Shown here piece by piece: positions 6,111 to 6,349 of a DNA stretch of 6,349 nt. Under the pieces are notes generated by a model. It saw only the letters and a program-made list of their open reading frames with translations. It was not told the origin of the DNA and made no database searches. This DNA is from Actinomycetota bacterium (GTDB taxonomy: Bacteria > Actinomycetota > Thermoleophilia > Gaiellales > Gaiellaceae): NCBI GenBank assembly GCA_013812465.1, contig JACCTK010000405.1:1-6349 (forward strand), read 5' to 3'. The position numbers and the translations under genes are program-made. Positions within the stretch are counted from its first letter, which is position 1. Each line of letters begins with the position of its first letter.

Positions 6111-6349
6111 TCAGAAGAGCTGTTCGGCCTCCGAGGGTCTCGCGGTCGCCGCCAGCAGCCGACGGGCCCGGCGCCCGAGGTCACCCAGGTCGACCCGCCC
6201 TTCCTCCGCGGCGGCGGCGAGGCGCTCCGCGAGGTCGAGCGCCTGGTCGAGGACGACCGAGTCCCCGCCCTCGTGCCCCATGTCGTGCAGGATCGTGCGC
6301 TCGGTGCGAGACGCGACGACCGCTTCCGCGACCCCTTCGATCCAGACCC
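6111..6349 (-). CDS. C-terminal 78 residues of an unrecognised protein
   Basis: An open frame enters from the right edge and stops with TGA at 6113-6111, two bases before the glycosylase start. The visible tail begins VWIEGVAEAVVASRTERT, contains HDMGHEGGDSVVLDQALDL and ends PSEAEQLF. It reads as mostly helical, Ala/Arg/Glu-rich and soluble, with no membrane segment or metal motif. Codon third positions are strongly G/C and the spacing to mpg is operon-like, supporting a real gene. I do not recognise the family from this fragment and give no function; the rest lies outside the window. Confidence 0.65.
   Translation of the reverse strand, partial: VWIEGVAEAVVASRTERTILHDMGHEGGDSVVLDQALDLAERLAAAAEEGRVDLGDLGRRARRLLAATARPSEAEQLF

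Overview
The window is GC-rich, with GTG and TTG starts and strong G/C preference at third codon positions. Together with a zinc-type RskA-like anti-sigma factor and a bifunctional penicillin-binding protein that has an Arg-rich cytoplasmic tail and C-terminal PASTA repeats, this suggests a high-GC actinobacterium. The style of the PBP N-terminus fits the Thermoleophilia/Gaiellales-type lineages, but that placement is an inference; no rRNA or other marker is present.

Layout: (1) 1-1432, minus strand: a secreted or membrane NicO/RcnA-type nickel-cobalt transporter with a 15-His loop, cut by the left edge. (2) 1433-1612: divergent promoter region. (3) 1613-2895, plus strand: an ECF sigma factor of the SigK type overlapping its RskA-like membrane anti-sigma factor. 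(4) 2896 to about 3134: a structured intergenic region. It holds a perfect 9-bp hairpin (2926-2945), then a roughly 170-nt imperfect palindrome (2953-3122) with identical 19-bp inverted ends and a central stem-loop. The right half of the palindrome runs into the 5' end of the next reading frame. (5) 3057-5573, plus strand: a class A PBP (GT51 transglycosylase, transpeptidase, two PASTA domains). (6) 5530-6108, minus strand: a 3-methyladenine DNA glycosylase converging on, and overlapping, the PBP 3' end. Two bases upstream of it lies the C-terminal end of an unrecognised gene (6111 to the right edge).

How they may work together: the sigma/anti-sigma pair is a self-contained envelope-signalling switch. 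It sits between a divergent metal transporter and a cell-wall polymerase, both envelope proteins and so plausible regulon members, although no shared promoter motif could be demonstrated. The glycosylase and its upstream partner look like an independent, translationally coupled unit. The most unusual item is the palindromic element between the anti-sigma gene and the PBP gene. No CRISPR array, tRNA, rRNA, transposase or complete novel multigene system was seen.
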